64,000 nucleotides of DNA from Gemmatimonadaceae bacterium (GCA_019752115.1 JAIEMN010000027.1:1-64000); one strand, 5' to 3'. Shown: positions 8,945 through 18,228, numbered from the stretch's first letter. Made by a program: numbers and translations. The notes: generated by a model from the letters alone, not told the origin.

Positions 8945-9125
8945 GAACCCGCTGAACTGCAGCTGCGACTTGTCCTGGGTGGACTGGAGCCGGTGGTCTG
9001 GCCGCCGATGCGCTGGGCGCCCGGCCGGGAGGCGCTGACACTGCGCTACAGCGTCGACCGGGAGACCTGCTACCGGGGGGGGTGAGTTCTCTCGGGTTCG
9101 CCGTCCTCGTGCCGGGTCGTGTCAC

Positions 9126-9475
9126 TGTCGTAGCCAGACCGTTTTGAGACGCTCAGCCGTTGCCGGTTTTGAGACAGCGGCAGGCTCCCGAATTGCCTTT
9201 GGAGGGTCGTCGGTAGCTTGATAGCGGCGTGCGCACTAAGCCCTCAAAGAGACATCGCGTTCGGCGCAGCCTGCGACCCATCGCCCAGGCGACCGCCCTG
9301 CTGCGTCGCCTAGGGGTGGTATGGGACGTCCGCTGTACCCCAGCCGGACTGTGGCTCGTCGACTTCTATACCCCGAACAATCTGCGCATCTCCGTCAGGA
9401 CGCCCCAGAATTCCCCGACGCCGCCGGTTCTCGCGCTGATGATCTTTGCTCATGCCGCAGCTCGCAGCCGCACGG
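9126..9475 (+). repeat. Left end of element 1, repeated at 26719
   Basis: About 350 bp here match 26719-27062 in the same orientation at high identity, starting at the same TGTCGTAGCCAGAC. Two copies of GTTTTGAGAC (from 9141 and 9166) are spaced 25 bp and are probable transposase-binding sites. Similarity ends inside the first gene of the element. Confidence 0.75.
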
Positions 9476-9501
9476 TTCTGCCTGAGCTAGCGGCGTTGTA
9501 G
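9229..9501 (+). pseudogene. Truncated copy of the left-end gene
   Basis: The 90-residue frame matches the first 80 or so residues of the intact gene at 26822-27265 (RTKPSKRHRVRRSLRPIA, LWLVDFYTPNNLRI), then diverges after FAHAAARS into an unrelated short tail. The start here is GTG where the intact copy has ATG. Roughly 60 C-terminal residues are missing, so it is probably nonfunctional. Confidence 0.6.
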
Positions 9502-9524
9502 TGCGGCCACGAATGGCGGCAATG

Positions 9525-9812
9525 CTAGTTCGGCGGGACCTCCACCTCGGCAATCTCCTCGAGATTGTCCGCAGCATCGCGCAGCTCCGCGCAACTGCCG
9601 AGCGAGGCGACCTGCACCTCCGAAATCGCGTCGTTCGCCGCTCGGACGTTGGACTGTGCTTCCTCTAGCGCGCTCCGCAGTTTCTGAATTTCGGCCGCTT
9701 GGTCCTCGACCTGCGCCGCCAATGCTTGCTCGTGTTCCGACGGGCCGCACGCGGCAACCGTGACCATAGCGACCACGGTCAGGGCGAGACGGGCCATACG
9801 AGTTTGTGTCAT
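9525..9812 (-). CDS. Small coiled-coil lipoprotein
   Basis: A 95-residue protein with a lipobox (VAMVTVAACG, Cys 22) and a heptad-rich helix (about 28-65, LAAQVEDQAAEIQKLRSALE) predicted to form a coiled coil, then two Cys-free acidic segments. Its ATG overlaps the TGA of the upstream repeat-protein gene (ATGA), so the two formed one operon before the IS481 insertion. Function unknown; it may tether or multimerise at the outer membrane. Confidence 0.65.
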   Translation of the reverse strand: MTQTRMARLALTVVAMVTVAACGPSEHEQALAAQVEDQAAEIQKLRSALEEAQSNVRAANDAISEVQVASLGSCAELRDAADNLEEIAEVEVPPN

Positions 9813-10822
9813 TTGATGCGCTCCACGACAATCTCTCGGTCGACGCCATCGACACGAAGCTTGTATCGCGCACCCGATTTGTAGATGAGGACCTTCGGGC
9901 TGTACTTGTAGTGGACGGTGATCCCGGCTCCAACCTGCTGCCAAATCTGCCCGTTCTGGAGGCGGAATACTGTCTCGCCATCCCATCCCTCGAAATCTCC
10001 GTCGATGCGGGATTCGATCACGGCCGCTGTGGCGGAGGGGGCCTCCGAAGGTTGCGGCGCAACCGTGGAGGTCGACGGACTGGACTGCAGCGGGCGCACC
10101 TGCAGCTTCTTCTTTTCGACGATCATGAATCCCTGCTTCGGACACACCACAACCGACGGGTAATAGGCATAGAGATACTCATACTCAAACTGCACCTGCC
10201 AGAGACTACCGTCGTCGAGGCGGAAGATCTCGTCGTTGTTGCCCAAGAAGGGGGCCGGCGTTCGGATGGTCCCTTCGATACACGCGTCGCTTGTGCGGGC
10301 GCTCAGTGGAGCCCGGCTGCCCGCCTCCGGCGACACCCTCGCCGAACCCTGGCCGCGCACACTGTTGGCGCTCGCTCGTGCCTCCGCTGAGTCCACGCGT
10401 CGTCGTTCCATATCCGAAAGAACCGTCTTGTCGCACAATGCTGGGAACGCGCCGACCAAGCACGTTGCCAGATTTTCTCGACGCTCGGCTGCTCGCACCT
10501 GATCTAGCTCTGATGGGGTCAGCTCAATGTAGCGACAGAGTGCTCTGTACTTGCCCGAACTACACGTCGCCAGATTCTCTCGGCGCTCAGCGGCCGCTGT
10601 TACCGCGCGCGCTTCGGGGCTGAGTTCCTCGTATCGACACAGCGCGCGGTATTTCCCCGAGACACAGGTCTCCTCGTTGACGCGTCGCTCCGCGCGTCGC
10701 GCCTGCTCGCGCTCCTCCGCCGTCAGCCATTCATACCGGCACAGTGCCCGATAGCGCCCGGTCAGGCACGTCCGCGCGTTCTCCGTGCGCGTCGGCGTGG
10801 ATTGCGCTCGCGCAGGCCTAGC

Positions 10823-11859
10823 TGTAGATGCTAAAGAGGTTGTTCACAGGGGATAGCAGTTACAAGCTGAGGTTGTCGAGGCCATCACTCACAACCGCCA
10901 GAGCCCCCATGAACACCCACAAAAATGCCCGCCTCACGGCGTGGGCGCGACAGGCGATCGTGACCCGCGTGGAGGCGGGCGAGACGCAGGGCGCCATCGC
11001 CGCGGCGCTGGGCGTCTCGCGCGAGACCGTGAATAAGTGGTACCGTCGCCTGTCGCAGGCCGCGGAGCCGGCAGAGGCGGCCCCAGACCGCTCCTCGCGA
11101 CCGCAGACGTCGCCCACGCGGTTGCGCCGCACCAAGCGGCGCCAGATCCGCAAAGCCCGGGAGAAGCGCTGGAGCAGCCCGCGCATCGCGCAGCACTACG
11201 ACATTCCGCTGTCGACCGTCACGGCCGAGCTGCGTCGCCAGGGGCTGAACACGCTCGCCGCCCTCGAGCCGCCACGGCAGGTCGTGCGGTATGAACGGCC
11301 GCGTCCCGGGGAGCTGGTCCATCTCGACATCAAGAAGCTGGGCAAGATCGGCCGCGTCGGGCACCGCATTCACGGCCAGCGCGAGACACGGGTGCGAGGC
11401 ATCGGCTGGGAGTTCCTCCACGTCGCCATCGACGATCACTCGCGCCTGACCTATGCCGAGGTCCTCCCCGACGAGCTGGGGGAGACCACCGCCGCCTTCC
11501 TCGTGCGGGCGGTCGCCTGGTTCGCGAGTCACGGCATCACGGTCGAGCGGCTTCTGACGGACAACGGCAGTGCGTACCGCTCGCTGACCTTTGCCACCAC
11601 GTGTCTTGAACTCGGGATCAGTCAACGCTTTACGCGCGCCTACCGTCCCCAAACCAACGGCAAAGCCGAACGCGTGATCCGGACCTTGCTCACGGAATGG
11701 GCCTACGCGCGGGCCTTCGGCCGCTCGTACTGGCGCACCCGTGCCCTCGATGACTACCTGATCTTCTACAACTTTCAGCGACGTCACAGCGCCCTGAACT
11801 ATCTTCCCCCAGCCTCACGCCTACCTGCTGCGCTGTGAACAACGTCCTTAGCAATTACA
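10823..11859 (+). mobile_element. IS481-family insertion sequence (1037 bp)
   Basis: The ends are imperfect inverted repeats: TGTAGATGCTAAAGAGGTTG on the left and TGTAATTGCTAAGGACGTTG (reverse strand) on the right, both continuing TTCACAG. The flanks are the 6-bp direct repeats CCTAGC (10817-10822 and 11860-11865), a clean target-site duplication. It carries one transposase gene. The near-perfect structure implies a recent insertion. Confidence 0.9.
10909..11838 (+). CDS. IS481-family transposase
   Basis: The 309-residue protein starts at ATG 10909 and has an N-terminal helix-turn-helix (GAIAAALGVSRETVNKWY, about residues 27-44). An RNase H-like rve domain follows with the DDE triad in LVHLDIKKLG, LLTDNGSAY and GKAERVIRTL, and a C-terminal YNFQRRHSALNY typical of IS481/IS3-like enzymes. 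The stop codon lies inside the right inverted repeat. It cuts and joins the element's DNA ends. It appears intact. Confidence 0.9.
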   Translation: MNTHKNARLTAWARQAIVTRVEAGETQGAIAAALGVSRETVNKWYRRLSQAAEPAEAAPDRSSRPQTSPTRLRRTKRRQIRKAREKRWSSPRIAQHYDIPLSTVTAELRRQGLNTLAALEPPRQVVRYERPRPGELVHLDIKKLGKIGRVGHRIHGQRETRVRGIGWEFLHVAIDDHSRLTYAEVLPDELGETTAAFLVRAVAWFASHGITVERLLTDNGSAYRSLTFATTCLELGISQRFTRAYRPQTNGKAERVIRTLLTEWAYARAFGRSYWRTRALDDYLIFYNFQRRHSALNYLPPASRLPAAL

Positions 11860-12138
11860 CCTAGCGCCGCCGGTGAACAGTATCCCGGCGAGGAGGCCAA
11901 TCAGCTGGTAACTCTGAACACGGGTCACTGATACCGCTCCTCGTTCTGATGGCCGACGCACAGGCGCGATGCTTCGGCGGTACTCGGGCTCGCGAATCGC
12001 ATAGACTCAAAGAGTGCGCCCAACCCACACCACGCCGTATGCTTTGCCGAAGGCCGTGTACGGCAGCGTCGCCATCCATCACGAACTCGCTTCCGACGCA
12101 TTTTCAGCGCCCGCACCGTTACAAGCCGACGGCGCCGA

Positions 12139-12684
12139 TCACCGGGCGATCCGGAGGATGGGATGGAGCTCAAACCCATTTCGCGCACGCCCTCGTTGTT
12201 TATGAATGAAGTCAAAGAACCCAACGCCTTCGAAGGTGGCCATCGCAGCTCGAGGAACCAGGCGGAGCGAATCGCGCGCGGCAGAAAAGCGGGCCGAGTG
12301 ATCCTGGTTCGTCACGCAGCTCGGGTCGGGAATCTCAACGATCATCGTTGCCGTCGGATTAGCGGAGTCCCGGAGCACCACGTGCCAGTCACGATCATCC
12401 TCTACGATGATCTGGGCAACTTGAGCGCGCACGCGATAGACGCGAAGCTCGTGAGGCGGCAGCCGTCTGGCCTGCGGGTACGCCATCTCCGGTATCGGGA
12501 GCTCGTTCAGCGCCGCGACCGTGGTTTCGACCACGCGGCTATCAATTGCCGCCGCATCCGAGTCGGCGAGCACCTTCACCGGCCAACGATCGACTCCGCA
12601 CCGGGGTTGATGCTGGGGCCGTGGTTCAGCCGCTTCAGTCGAAGCAAGTCCACAGAACGCAACGAATGCCGTTAGCCGTCGCAT
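12139..12684 (-). CDS. Hypothetical exported protein
   Basis: A 181-residue protein with a short signal-like N-terminus (LTAFVAFCGLASTEA). Motifs such as LPPHELRVYRVRAQVAQIIVE and DDRDWHVVL, then EIPDPSCV, suggest a small beta-rich domain seen next to exported Excalibur-like and nuclease-associated proteins. The start overlaps the end of the 12672-13088 gene by 13 bases, so it is part of that operon. Function unknown. Confidence 0.65.
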   Translation of the reverse strand: MRRLTAFVAFCGLASTEAAEPRPQHQPRCGVDRWPVKVLADSDAAAIDSRVVETTVAALNELPIPEMAYPQARRLPPHELRVYRVRAQVAQIIVEDDRDWHVVLRDSANPTATMIVEIPDPSCVTNQDHSARFSAARDSLRLVPRAAMATFEGVGFFDFIHKQRGRARNGFELHPILRIAR

Positions 12685-13088
12685 CGTCGACCGTAGGCAC
12701 CCCGATTGCCTTGGGCCATGGCGTCCTTCTCACTCATGAACACGCCGTTCTTCGTCGTGCCGTAGTTCCGGCTTCCCGGACAATGATAGATATGACTTGT
12801 CCGGTTGACCCACACCTTGGCACTACCGCCGCCCACGGGGGCTCCTGGAGCCGAGCTTGAATCCCTTGGCCTCAGCGCGCTCGAGTCGATGAGTGAACGG
12901 ACAGGCGCTGGCGTAGCCTCCGCGGGCGCGGGCGCCGCAGCAGGCGTACCCACGCGACAGGTTCGGTTCGCCGCGATGCAGCTATTCCCACACGGGATCC
13001 CCTTCTTGCACTGGCGTTGGGCCGATGCGGGGGCCGCCGCACCGAGGATAATGATCGCAACGGCCACCAGGCGGGCAATCGTTCGCAT
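12672..13088 (-). CDS. Exported Cys-rich small-domain protein
   Basis: This 138-residue protein has a clear signal peptide (VAVAIIILGAAAPASAQ) and a Cys cluster (CKKGIPCGNSC, C-x-V). After a Pro/Ala-rich linker there is a C-terminal domain, VWVNRTSHIYHCPGSRNYG then SEKDAMAQGNRGAYGRRC, which is common at the ends of exported nuclease and Excalibur-type proteins and may bind a surface ligand or metal. It overlaps the downstream gene by 13 bases and follows the 13122 lipoprotein gene by 34, suggesting one operon. Confidence 0.7.
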   Translation of the reverse strand: MRTIARLVAVAIIILGAAAPASAQRQCKKGIPCGNSCIAANRTCRVGTPAAAPAPAEATPAPVRSLIDSSALRPRDSSSAPGAPVGGGSAKVWVNRTSHIYHCPGSRNYGTTKNGVFMSEKDAMAQGNRGAYGRRCDG

Positions 13089-13121
13089 GCGACGTTCGGA
13101 TTCGGGACAGAGGGGATGTCG

Positions 13122-13697
13122 CTAGCGGCGACGGCGACCGGAACTCGATGTGCCACCCGTACTCTTCGTGCTCCCTTTGCTCGACGGCTTGGCGCGCGTG
13201 TGCGGTGCCACGCAGACACCATCTTTCCGGCAGTAGCCTTTGACCTGGACCACGTCGCCAGACTTCGCTGACGCGCCGTCTCGGGAGGCGCCGATGGCGC
13301 GCGCTGTCCGCGCGGACGAGATGGACCGAACGGTCGCGAACCCCGCCGAGTCTAGGTGCACCGCGACGAGCGACCGCTTGTCACGGCGCAAAAACGCGTT
13401 TGCTCCCGCGCTCGCGACCGTCTCTCGAGCCTGCTTTCGTGCGCTGACGGCCTCGGTCGAGAATCCTTTCAGGGCTTTCTCCCCCACGATACCGATGCGC
13501 TGGACATGCGCGGCATCAATCTCCTCGAGCGTGACATCGTCGAAAAACTGAACATCCCCCGGCGGCACGCTCGCGAGGACGGGATGCGGCTCAAGCTGCA
13601 CCGTCCCACTCGGCGCGCAGGCCCCCGACAGGAGGCCGGCAAGCAGCAATGAACCGGCGCGTAGCACGTTAGGGAACCGCGACTGGACTCTGTACAT
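13122..13697 (-). CDS. Lipoprotein of unknown function
   Basis: A 191-residue protein from ATG 13697 with a lipobox (LLAGLLSGAC). A middle domain (QFFDDVTLEEIDAAHVQRIG, ANAFLRRDKRSLVAVHLD) resembles small outer-membrane lipoproteins with a YbjP/metal-sensing-like fold, but I cannot name it. A Lys/Ser/Thr-rich tail ends in RRRR, with two Cys at KGYCRKDGVC. It is first in a probable three-gene operon, convergent with nothing, just downstream of the Ig-like gene. Confidence 0.6.
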   Translation of the reverse strand: MYRVQSRFPNVLRAGSLLLAGLLSGACAPSGTVQLEPHPVLASVPPGDVQFFDDVTLEEIDAAHVQRIGIVGEKALKGFSTEAVSARKQARETVASAGANAFLRRDKRSLVAVHLDSAGFATVRSISSARTARAIGASRDGASAKSGDVVQVKGYCRKDGVCVAPHTRAKPSSKGSTKSTGGTSSSGRRRR

Positions 13698-13747
13698 TGG
13701 GATGCTCGTTGGTGAAACGGTGGAAGACGTCACTCACGATCCGCGTC

Positions 13748-15463
13748 CTACGGAAACGTGCAGGTCAGCGCGTATGCGGGCGCGACGCTTGGCGTCTTGG
13801 TCGCATTCACGGTGTAGTACGCGAGTGCGGTGCCGTTCTTCACAATGATCGGCGGTGTTGATGTGTACGGGTTTCTCGCTGAGAGGCTGCTATACGGACT
13901 GCCGTAGGTGCCGTACTGATTGTTGGTGCTCAGCGCCGCATACGGACTCCCGTACTGGCCAAACTGGTTCAACACGGACTCTGCGTCGAAGCGGTTCGTA
14001 AAGCGCCCGAGATACTTCCCATCATTTGCGAAGATCGACGCCCCCGCGATGGCCGTGCAAACATTCGTCGTCGGAGCCAGTACGGTCACCGTGATACTGG
14101 CTTGCCGTCCCTCGACATTGGCGGTGACCACCGCCGCACCGGCGGTGAGCCCGGTGATGACCGCCGTGTCCCCGAAGACCTGGCCATCCACGACGTTGAG
14201 ATTGCTCGAGAACCAGCTGACCGACCGTCCGGTGAGCACGTTGCCCTGCGCATCCCGATAGGTCGCAATCAGCGTGCGGAAGTCCCCCGCCAGCATGCTG
14301 AACGAATTGGTCGAGAGCGTCACGGACGCGACGGCCGCGGCCGTCACGGTGATGGCGGCCGTGGCGGACTTGCCCTCACTGGTCGCGGTGATCGTGGCGC
14401 TCCCCGACGAGACGCCGGTCACCACGCCCGACGACGAGACTTGGGCAATCGTCGCGTTGCTGGTGGTCCAGGCCACCGGTCGTCCCGTCAGCACGTTCTG
14501 CAGATCGTCGCGCAATGTCGCCTGCAACGCGGTGGACTGTCCAACCGCCAGGGTGCTCGTCCCTGGCGTGACTTGCACCGTCGCGACGGGAGCCGGTCCG
14601 ACCGTGAGTGCCGCACTGCCCGTCACGCCTTCGCTCGTCGCGGTGATCGACGCCGCGCCAACACCGATCGCGGTGACCACCCCACTCGCGGAGACCACGG
14701 CCACCGATTCGTTCGTACTCGCCCAGGTGACCGTGCGTCCGCTCAGCGTAGCCCCGCTCGCGTCTCGGGGGAGGGCCGTGGCTTGCGTGGTGCGGCCAGG
14801 TGTGAGGGTCGTGGTGGCCAGACTGACCACGAGACTCGCCACTGGCGGCTGCGTCACCGTAATCGTCGCGCTGGCACTCCGGCCTTCGCACGTAGCGGTG
14901 ATCGTGGCGGTTCCCGGCGCGACCCCTTGAACGAGCCCCGTCTGGGAGACGGTCGCAATCTGCGCCGCACTGGTCGTCCACGTGATTTGCCGGCCTGAGA
15001 GTACGGCGCCGGCGGCATCGCGCGCCACGGCGGTCGCCTGGACGCTGGTATTCGCCACGATCGACGTGGCGGCGAGGGACACGCTGATGCTCGCCACGGG
15101 CACGGGCATTACGGTTACAACCGCCGATCCACTGCGTCCCTCGGCGGTGGCCGTGATCGTCGTGGTGCCCGCACTCAGCGCCGTGACGGTTCCCGATCCG
15201 TCGATCGATGCGACCGTTGGGGTGCTGGATGACCAGGAGACCGTCTTTCCGGAAACGGTTGAACCGGTCGCGGTGCGGAGCGTGGCAGCAGCCGTCGTGG
15301 TCGCGCCGACGGTGAGCGCGCTCGCACCGAGCGAGACCTCGACGGTGGCGATCGAGGGCACCGGGGGCGGCGCCGTGGTCCCCACGTCACCACCGCCACC
15401 ACCGCAACTGACGACACTCAGTACCAGCAGCGAGCGCAGAGCGCTCCGCGCGATTCGCGTCAT
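13748..15463 (-). CDS. Lipoprotein with five BIG2-type Ig-like repeats
   Basis: The 571-residue protein starts at ATG 15463 and has a lipobox (LVLSVVSCGG). It then carries about five tandem bacterial Ig-like (BIG2) domains of about 82 residues, each with a strand such as TATLRDA-x-G-x-x-L-x-GR-x-V-x-W and ending in GTATITAT-x-EG. A C-terminal part has the repeats QYGSPYAALS / TYGSPYSSLS. Such proteins decorate the outer surface and mediate adhesion. Repetitive DNA within the gene shows high inter-repeat similarity, so copy number may vary by recombination. Confidence 0.8.
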   Translation of the reverse strand: MTRIARSALRSLLVLSVVSCGGGGGDVGTTAPPPVPSIATVEVSLGASALTVGATTTAAATLRTATGSTVSGKTVSWSSSTPTVASIDGSGTVTALSAGTTTITATAEGRSGSAVVTVMPVPVASISVSLAATSIVANTSVQATAVARDAAGAVLSGRQITWTTSAAQIATVSQTGLVQGVAPGTATITATCEGRSASATITVTQPPVASLVVSLATTTLTPGRTTQATALPRDASGATLSGRTVTWASTNESVAVVSASGVVTAIGVGAASITATSEGVTGSAALTVGPAPVATVQVTPGTSTLAVGQSTALQATLRDDLQNVLTGRPVAWTTSNATIAQVSSSGVVTGVSSGSATITATSEGKSATAAITVTAAAVASVTLSTNSFSMLAGDFRTLIATYRDAQGNVLTGRSVSWFSSNLNVVDGQVFGDTAVITGLTAGAAVVTANVEGRQASITVTVLAPTTNVCTAIAGASIFANDGKYLGRFTNRFDAESVLNQFGQYGSPYAALSTNNQYGTYGSPYSSLSARNPYTSTPPIIVKNGTALAYYTVNATKTPSVAPAYALTCTFP

Positions 15464-15974
15464 ACGTCCTCCGATTCCCGTCACGGTGCAGCATGACGGC
15501 TTCAATGAAATACCTACAAGTGAACAAACAGCGCGGAAGAAAGTAGACGTCGCGCCACGTAATGCAATACGGCATTACCTGCGTATTTCGTCCCTGCGCA
15601 TGATGCGTGCGAACGCATGCAATCAGCATCAACACGTCTAGGGACGATATGATCGCGCGCGACGGAATACAGTAGCCATTCGGAGTTCACGTTTTCCATG
15701 ACAGCAAACCCGAATGCAGCACGCCACATATCGCGTGGGTGCGCGGCGGGGCCCTTACACAAGCGCGTGATGCTGACATTGATAGACGCGTGGGATTGCC
15801 ATCGCGTCGGTTCAGCGATCGGTCGTCATTGAGGTGCGGCACGGCGACCGCTGCGGTGCGCTACGCATTCTGGCGCGCGCTGCCGTCCGCGCGGGTAGGT
15901 ATCTCATATGGATGAGACAGCTTGCTCCCGGGCACCGATTTAATGAAATTGAAGGTGCCGAATAAATACCGAAA
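15464..15974. other. Intergenic region, no gene seen
   Basis: No credible reading frame. Immediately before the next ATG is CCGAATAAATACCGAAAATGG (15959-15979 region), which resembles the sequence just before the frameshifted relative at 29137. Part of the region is AT-richer and probably carries a promoter. Confidence 0.35.
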
Positions 15975-17327
15975 ATGGCCTCCTCTCTCCAGCTGACTCT
16001 TCCGTTCGCTCCGTCGTGGTCGTGGTGGCTGGTGCGTGAGGCCCAGGTCGCCATGGACCACGTGATTGAGTATGCGCTGACCTGCACCGCACTGGCCCCC
16101 TCGTGGGGCCGTTGGGGCCATCCTGACGCGTGTGTGTCCGCGGTCGATGCGGCGGTGCAGCTGGAGCTGTGGAGTGTTCCAGGGACGGCCCCACGCGACC
16201 CGACGCGTCCGCGATCGGATGCGGTCAGCCTCGCGGATCTCGATGAGGACGACGATCGCGACGATCGCGACGATCGCGATGCGCTCGACGCTGACGACAC
16301 GAACGACGAGGCCGACACCGCGGGGGCCGCAACCGGCGCGGTCTACGAGGCCCGGGACGCGTGGATGGGCATTGAAGCGATTGTTGAACGGCTCGGCGAG
16401 GCGGGAGTCACGGGTAATCCTGAGGTGGTACGGCTCCTCGCGCTGCTGGCGTCACCGGCCTACCGCGCGCACGGGTACGGCCCGCGCTTCTTACTGACGG
16501 CCCCGCCCAGCGCGGGGAAGACGTTTCTGCTCGGCGCCCTCGCCGACGCGCTTGGCGTGCCCAGCCTGCATATCGATGCCAGCATCATTACGCCCGAAGG
16601 CTGGTCCGGCACCAACGTGAGTGAGTTGATCAACGCGCGGATCGGTCGGGGACCGGGCCAGTATTCGATCGAGCAGTGGCGCGCGGGGGCGGTGCTGGTG
16701 CTCGACGAGATCGACAAGGCGTGTCGGGCGTCGCCGGATGACCGGTATGGCACGGAGGTCCGGCTGGAGCGACAGCACGCGATGCTCGGGCTGGTCTGGG
16801 GCGGCACGCCAATTCGCTTGAAGGATGGCGCGGCGATCCGCACCGACCGGTGGGTTGTCGCGGCGTGTGGCGCCTTCGCCACCACGCGGTTCGTCGCGGA
16901 ACAGCGTCCGCCGACCGATCCAGAGTTGATTGCCTGGGGGATGAGTCCGGAGCTCGCCAGTCGGCTCCCGATCCGACTCGTCCTCGCCCCGCTCACGCGG
17001 GCGGCCTTCGTGGAGCGACTGCAGCATGACCCGCGCGGCCTCACGCATGTCCGTGCGCTCGCAGCGACCTTGGGCGTTGAACTCGAGGTGCCGGAGCAGA
17101 CGCTCGCGTTCCTGGCGCAGGCCGCCGAGGCTGATCCGCAGGCCTTCACGGTGCGCGCGGCATCGGGCTGTTTATCACAGGCCGTGCTTGAGCGACTCGC
17201 GCGCATGGGACCGCAGCAGATTGGGCAGGCTTTGCGCCTCGTACCGGACGACCTCACGATTGTGGTGCAGGCGCCCGTACGCCGTCGTCCTCCGCGGGAT
17301 GGCGAGGACGAAGTGTTTGCGCTCTAG
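15975..17327 (+). CDS. ClpX/HslU-like AAA+ ATPase
   Basis: The 450-residue protein has an N-terminal adaptor-like part (1-75) and an acidic linker with a 9-bp tandem repeat (16251-16277) coding D-D-R. An AAA+ domain follows: Walker A APPSAGKT (176-183), GWSGTNV (ClpX-like pore-side segment), Walker B VLVLDEIDKA (240-249), and MSPELASRLPIRL with the arginine-finger Arg. It resembles ClpX/HslU unfoldases, but the N-terminus is not the Zn-binding kind and no peptidase partner is nearby. The start has the same leader as a frameshifted gene at 29137. Probably element 1 cargo, with a defence or regulatory role inferred. Confidence 0.75.
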   Translation: MASSLQLTLPFAPSWSWWLVREAQVAMDHVIEYALTCTALAPSWGRWGHPDACVSAVDAAVQLELWSVPGTAPRDPTRPRSDAVSLADLDEDDDRDDRDDRDALDADDTNDEADTAGAATGAVYEARDAWMGIEAIVERLGEAGVTGNPEVVRLLALLASPAYRAHGYGPRFLLTAPPSAGKTFLLGALADALGVPSLHIDASIITPEGWSGTNVSELINARIGRGPGQYSIEQWRAGAVLVLDEIDKACRASPDDRYGTEVRLERQHAMLGLVWGGTPIRLKDGAAIRTDRWVVAACGAFATTRFVAEQRPPTDPELIAWGMSPELASRLPIRLVLAPLTRAAFVERLQHDPRGLTHVRALAATLGVELEVPEQTLAFLAQAAEADPQAFTVRAASGCLSQAVLERLARMGPQQIGQALRLVPDDLTIVVQAPVRRRPPRDGEDEVFAL

Positions 17328-17469
17328 GCGCTGGGCACGACGGAGGACCTTGCGTCGTCGGGTAGTGTTTACGAGCGCCGCGCGTTGACCGGCGCGACAG
17401 CGGATAGGGGTTCGTGGCGAAAGTAGCGTGCCGCTAAAGTGACCTGACCAAGCGATCGGAGAACTGGTG

Positions 17470-18225
17470 ATGAAGCGAACAACCGGGATCGAATGGACAG
17501 ACGTCACGTGGAACCCGATGACGGGTTGCACGGAGATCTCCGCGGGATGCGAGCACTGCTATGCGGCGTCGGTAGCGCGCACACGCCTTGACACTATCTA
17601 TCGGCAACAGACTCCGGTCCGGGACACGCCACGCAATCGGGCGGATCCGTTTGCCCCTCGGTTTTGGCCAGATCGTTTGCGGCTCCCCACAAGCTGGCGA
17701 GCGCCCCGGCGCGTGTTCGTCAATAGCATGTCCGACGTCTTTCACGCTCATTTCCCGGAATCGCAGATCCGCCAAGTGTGGGAGGCCATGGTCGCCGCCC
17801 CGCAGCACCAGTTTCAGGTCCTGACGAAGCGCCCGGAGCGCGCACGGCGACTCGCCACACTACTTGCGTGGCCGTCGCATATCTGGCTTGGGGTTTCAGT
17901 CGAACACGAAGACACGGCGCGGCGGATCGACCTGCTCCGAGAAATTCCCGCCGCAGTGCGCTTCGTGAGCGCGGAGCCGCTCTTGGGCCCGCTCGATGCC
18001 GTGGACTTTCGTGGCATCGATTGGGTGATTGGCGGCGGAGAGAGTGGCCCCGGCGCTCGCCCGGTCTCTTTGGAGTGGGCACGAGGGCTCCGCGATGGCG
18101 TGAAGCGCGCCGGCGCGGCGTTCTTTTGGAAGCAGTGGGGCGGCGCGCACCCGAAAGCAGGCGGACGCCTGCTCGACGGCGTCGAGTGGAACGAGTACCC
18201 CGCGCCTACCCTGTCCGACGTGTAG
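17470..18225 (+). CDS. DUF5131 (phage Gp37/Gp68) family protein
   Basis: This 251-residue protein matches the DUF5131/Gp37-Gp68 family, a radical-SAM-like group. Diagnostic parts are GIEWTDVTWNPMTGC, EISAGCEHCYA (three Cys motif), VFVNSMSDVFH, VLTKRPERA, IWLGVSVE, AEPLLG, WVIGGGESGPGARP and FFWKQWGG. These proteins are commonly paired with TcmP, which is the convergent neighbour (18229-19125), with only three bases between the stops. The pair is linked to anti-phage and mobile contexts; the reaction is unknown. Confidence 0.9.
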   Translation: MKRTTGIEWTDVTWNPMTGCTEISAGCEHCYAASVARTRLDTIYRQQTPVRDTPRNRADPFAPRFWPDRLRLPTSWRAPRRVFVNSMSDVFHAHFPESQIRQVWEAMVAAPQHQFQVLTKRPERARRLATLLAWPSHIWLGVSVEHEDTARRIDLLREIPAAVRFVSAEPLLGPLDAVDFRGIDWVIGGGESGPGARPVSLEWARGLRDGVKRAGAAFFWKQWGGAHPKAGGRLLDGVEWNEYPAPTLSDV

Positions 18226-18228
18226 GAC

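Larger units (their letters stand above)
9809..11928 (-). pseudogene. Exported tandem-repeat protein split by IS481 element
   Basis: The gene begins at GTG 11928 with AGGAG eight bases upstream and encodes a signal peptide (LIGLLAGILFTGGARPARAQ) that is cut within the Ala-Arg codons by the element at 10823-11859. Rejoining at one copy of CCTAGC restores one frame. The mature part has three full and one degenerate repeat of about 33 residues: AERR-x-N-x-x-TC, GKYRALCRYE and LTPEE-like. The C-terminal half (about 10250-9809) has two F/W-rich beta segments (GQIWQQV, GSLWQVQFEYEY). It is disrupted, so probably not exported. Unknown function. Confidence 0.7.

Noticed and set aside
8900-9085. Plus-strand frame at 8696-9085 as a gene
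   Set aside because: Low-complexity start and poor composition; the minus strand has a better frame here.
9126-9190. The TGTCG...GTTTTGAGAC repeats as ends of an IS21-type element
   Set aside because: The IS21 remnant in the window has a different end (TGTCAATAATCG), and the spacing matches the Tn-like ends instead.
10885-11787. 300-codon minus-strand frame opposite the IS481 transposase
   Set aside because: The plus strand encodes a clear DDE transposase; the minus frame has no family features.
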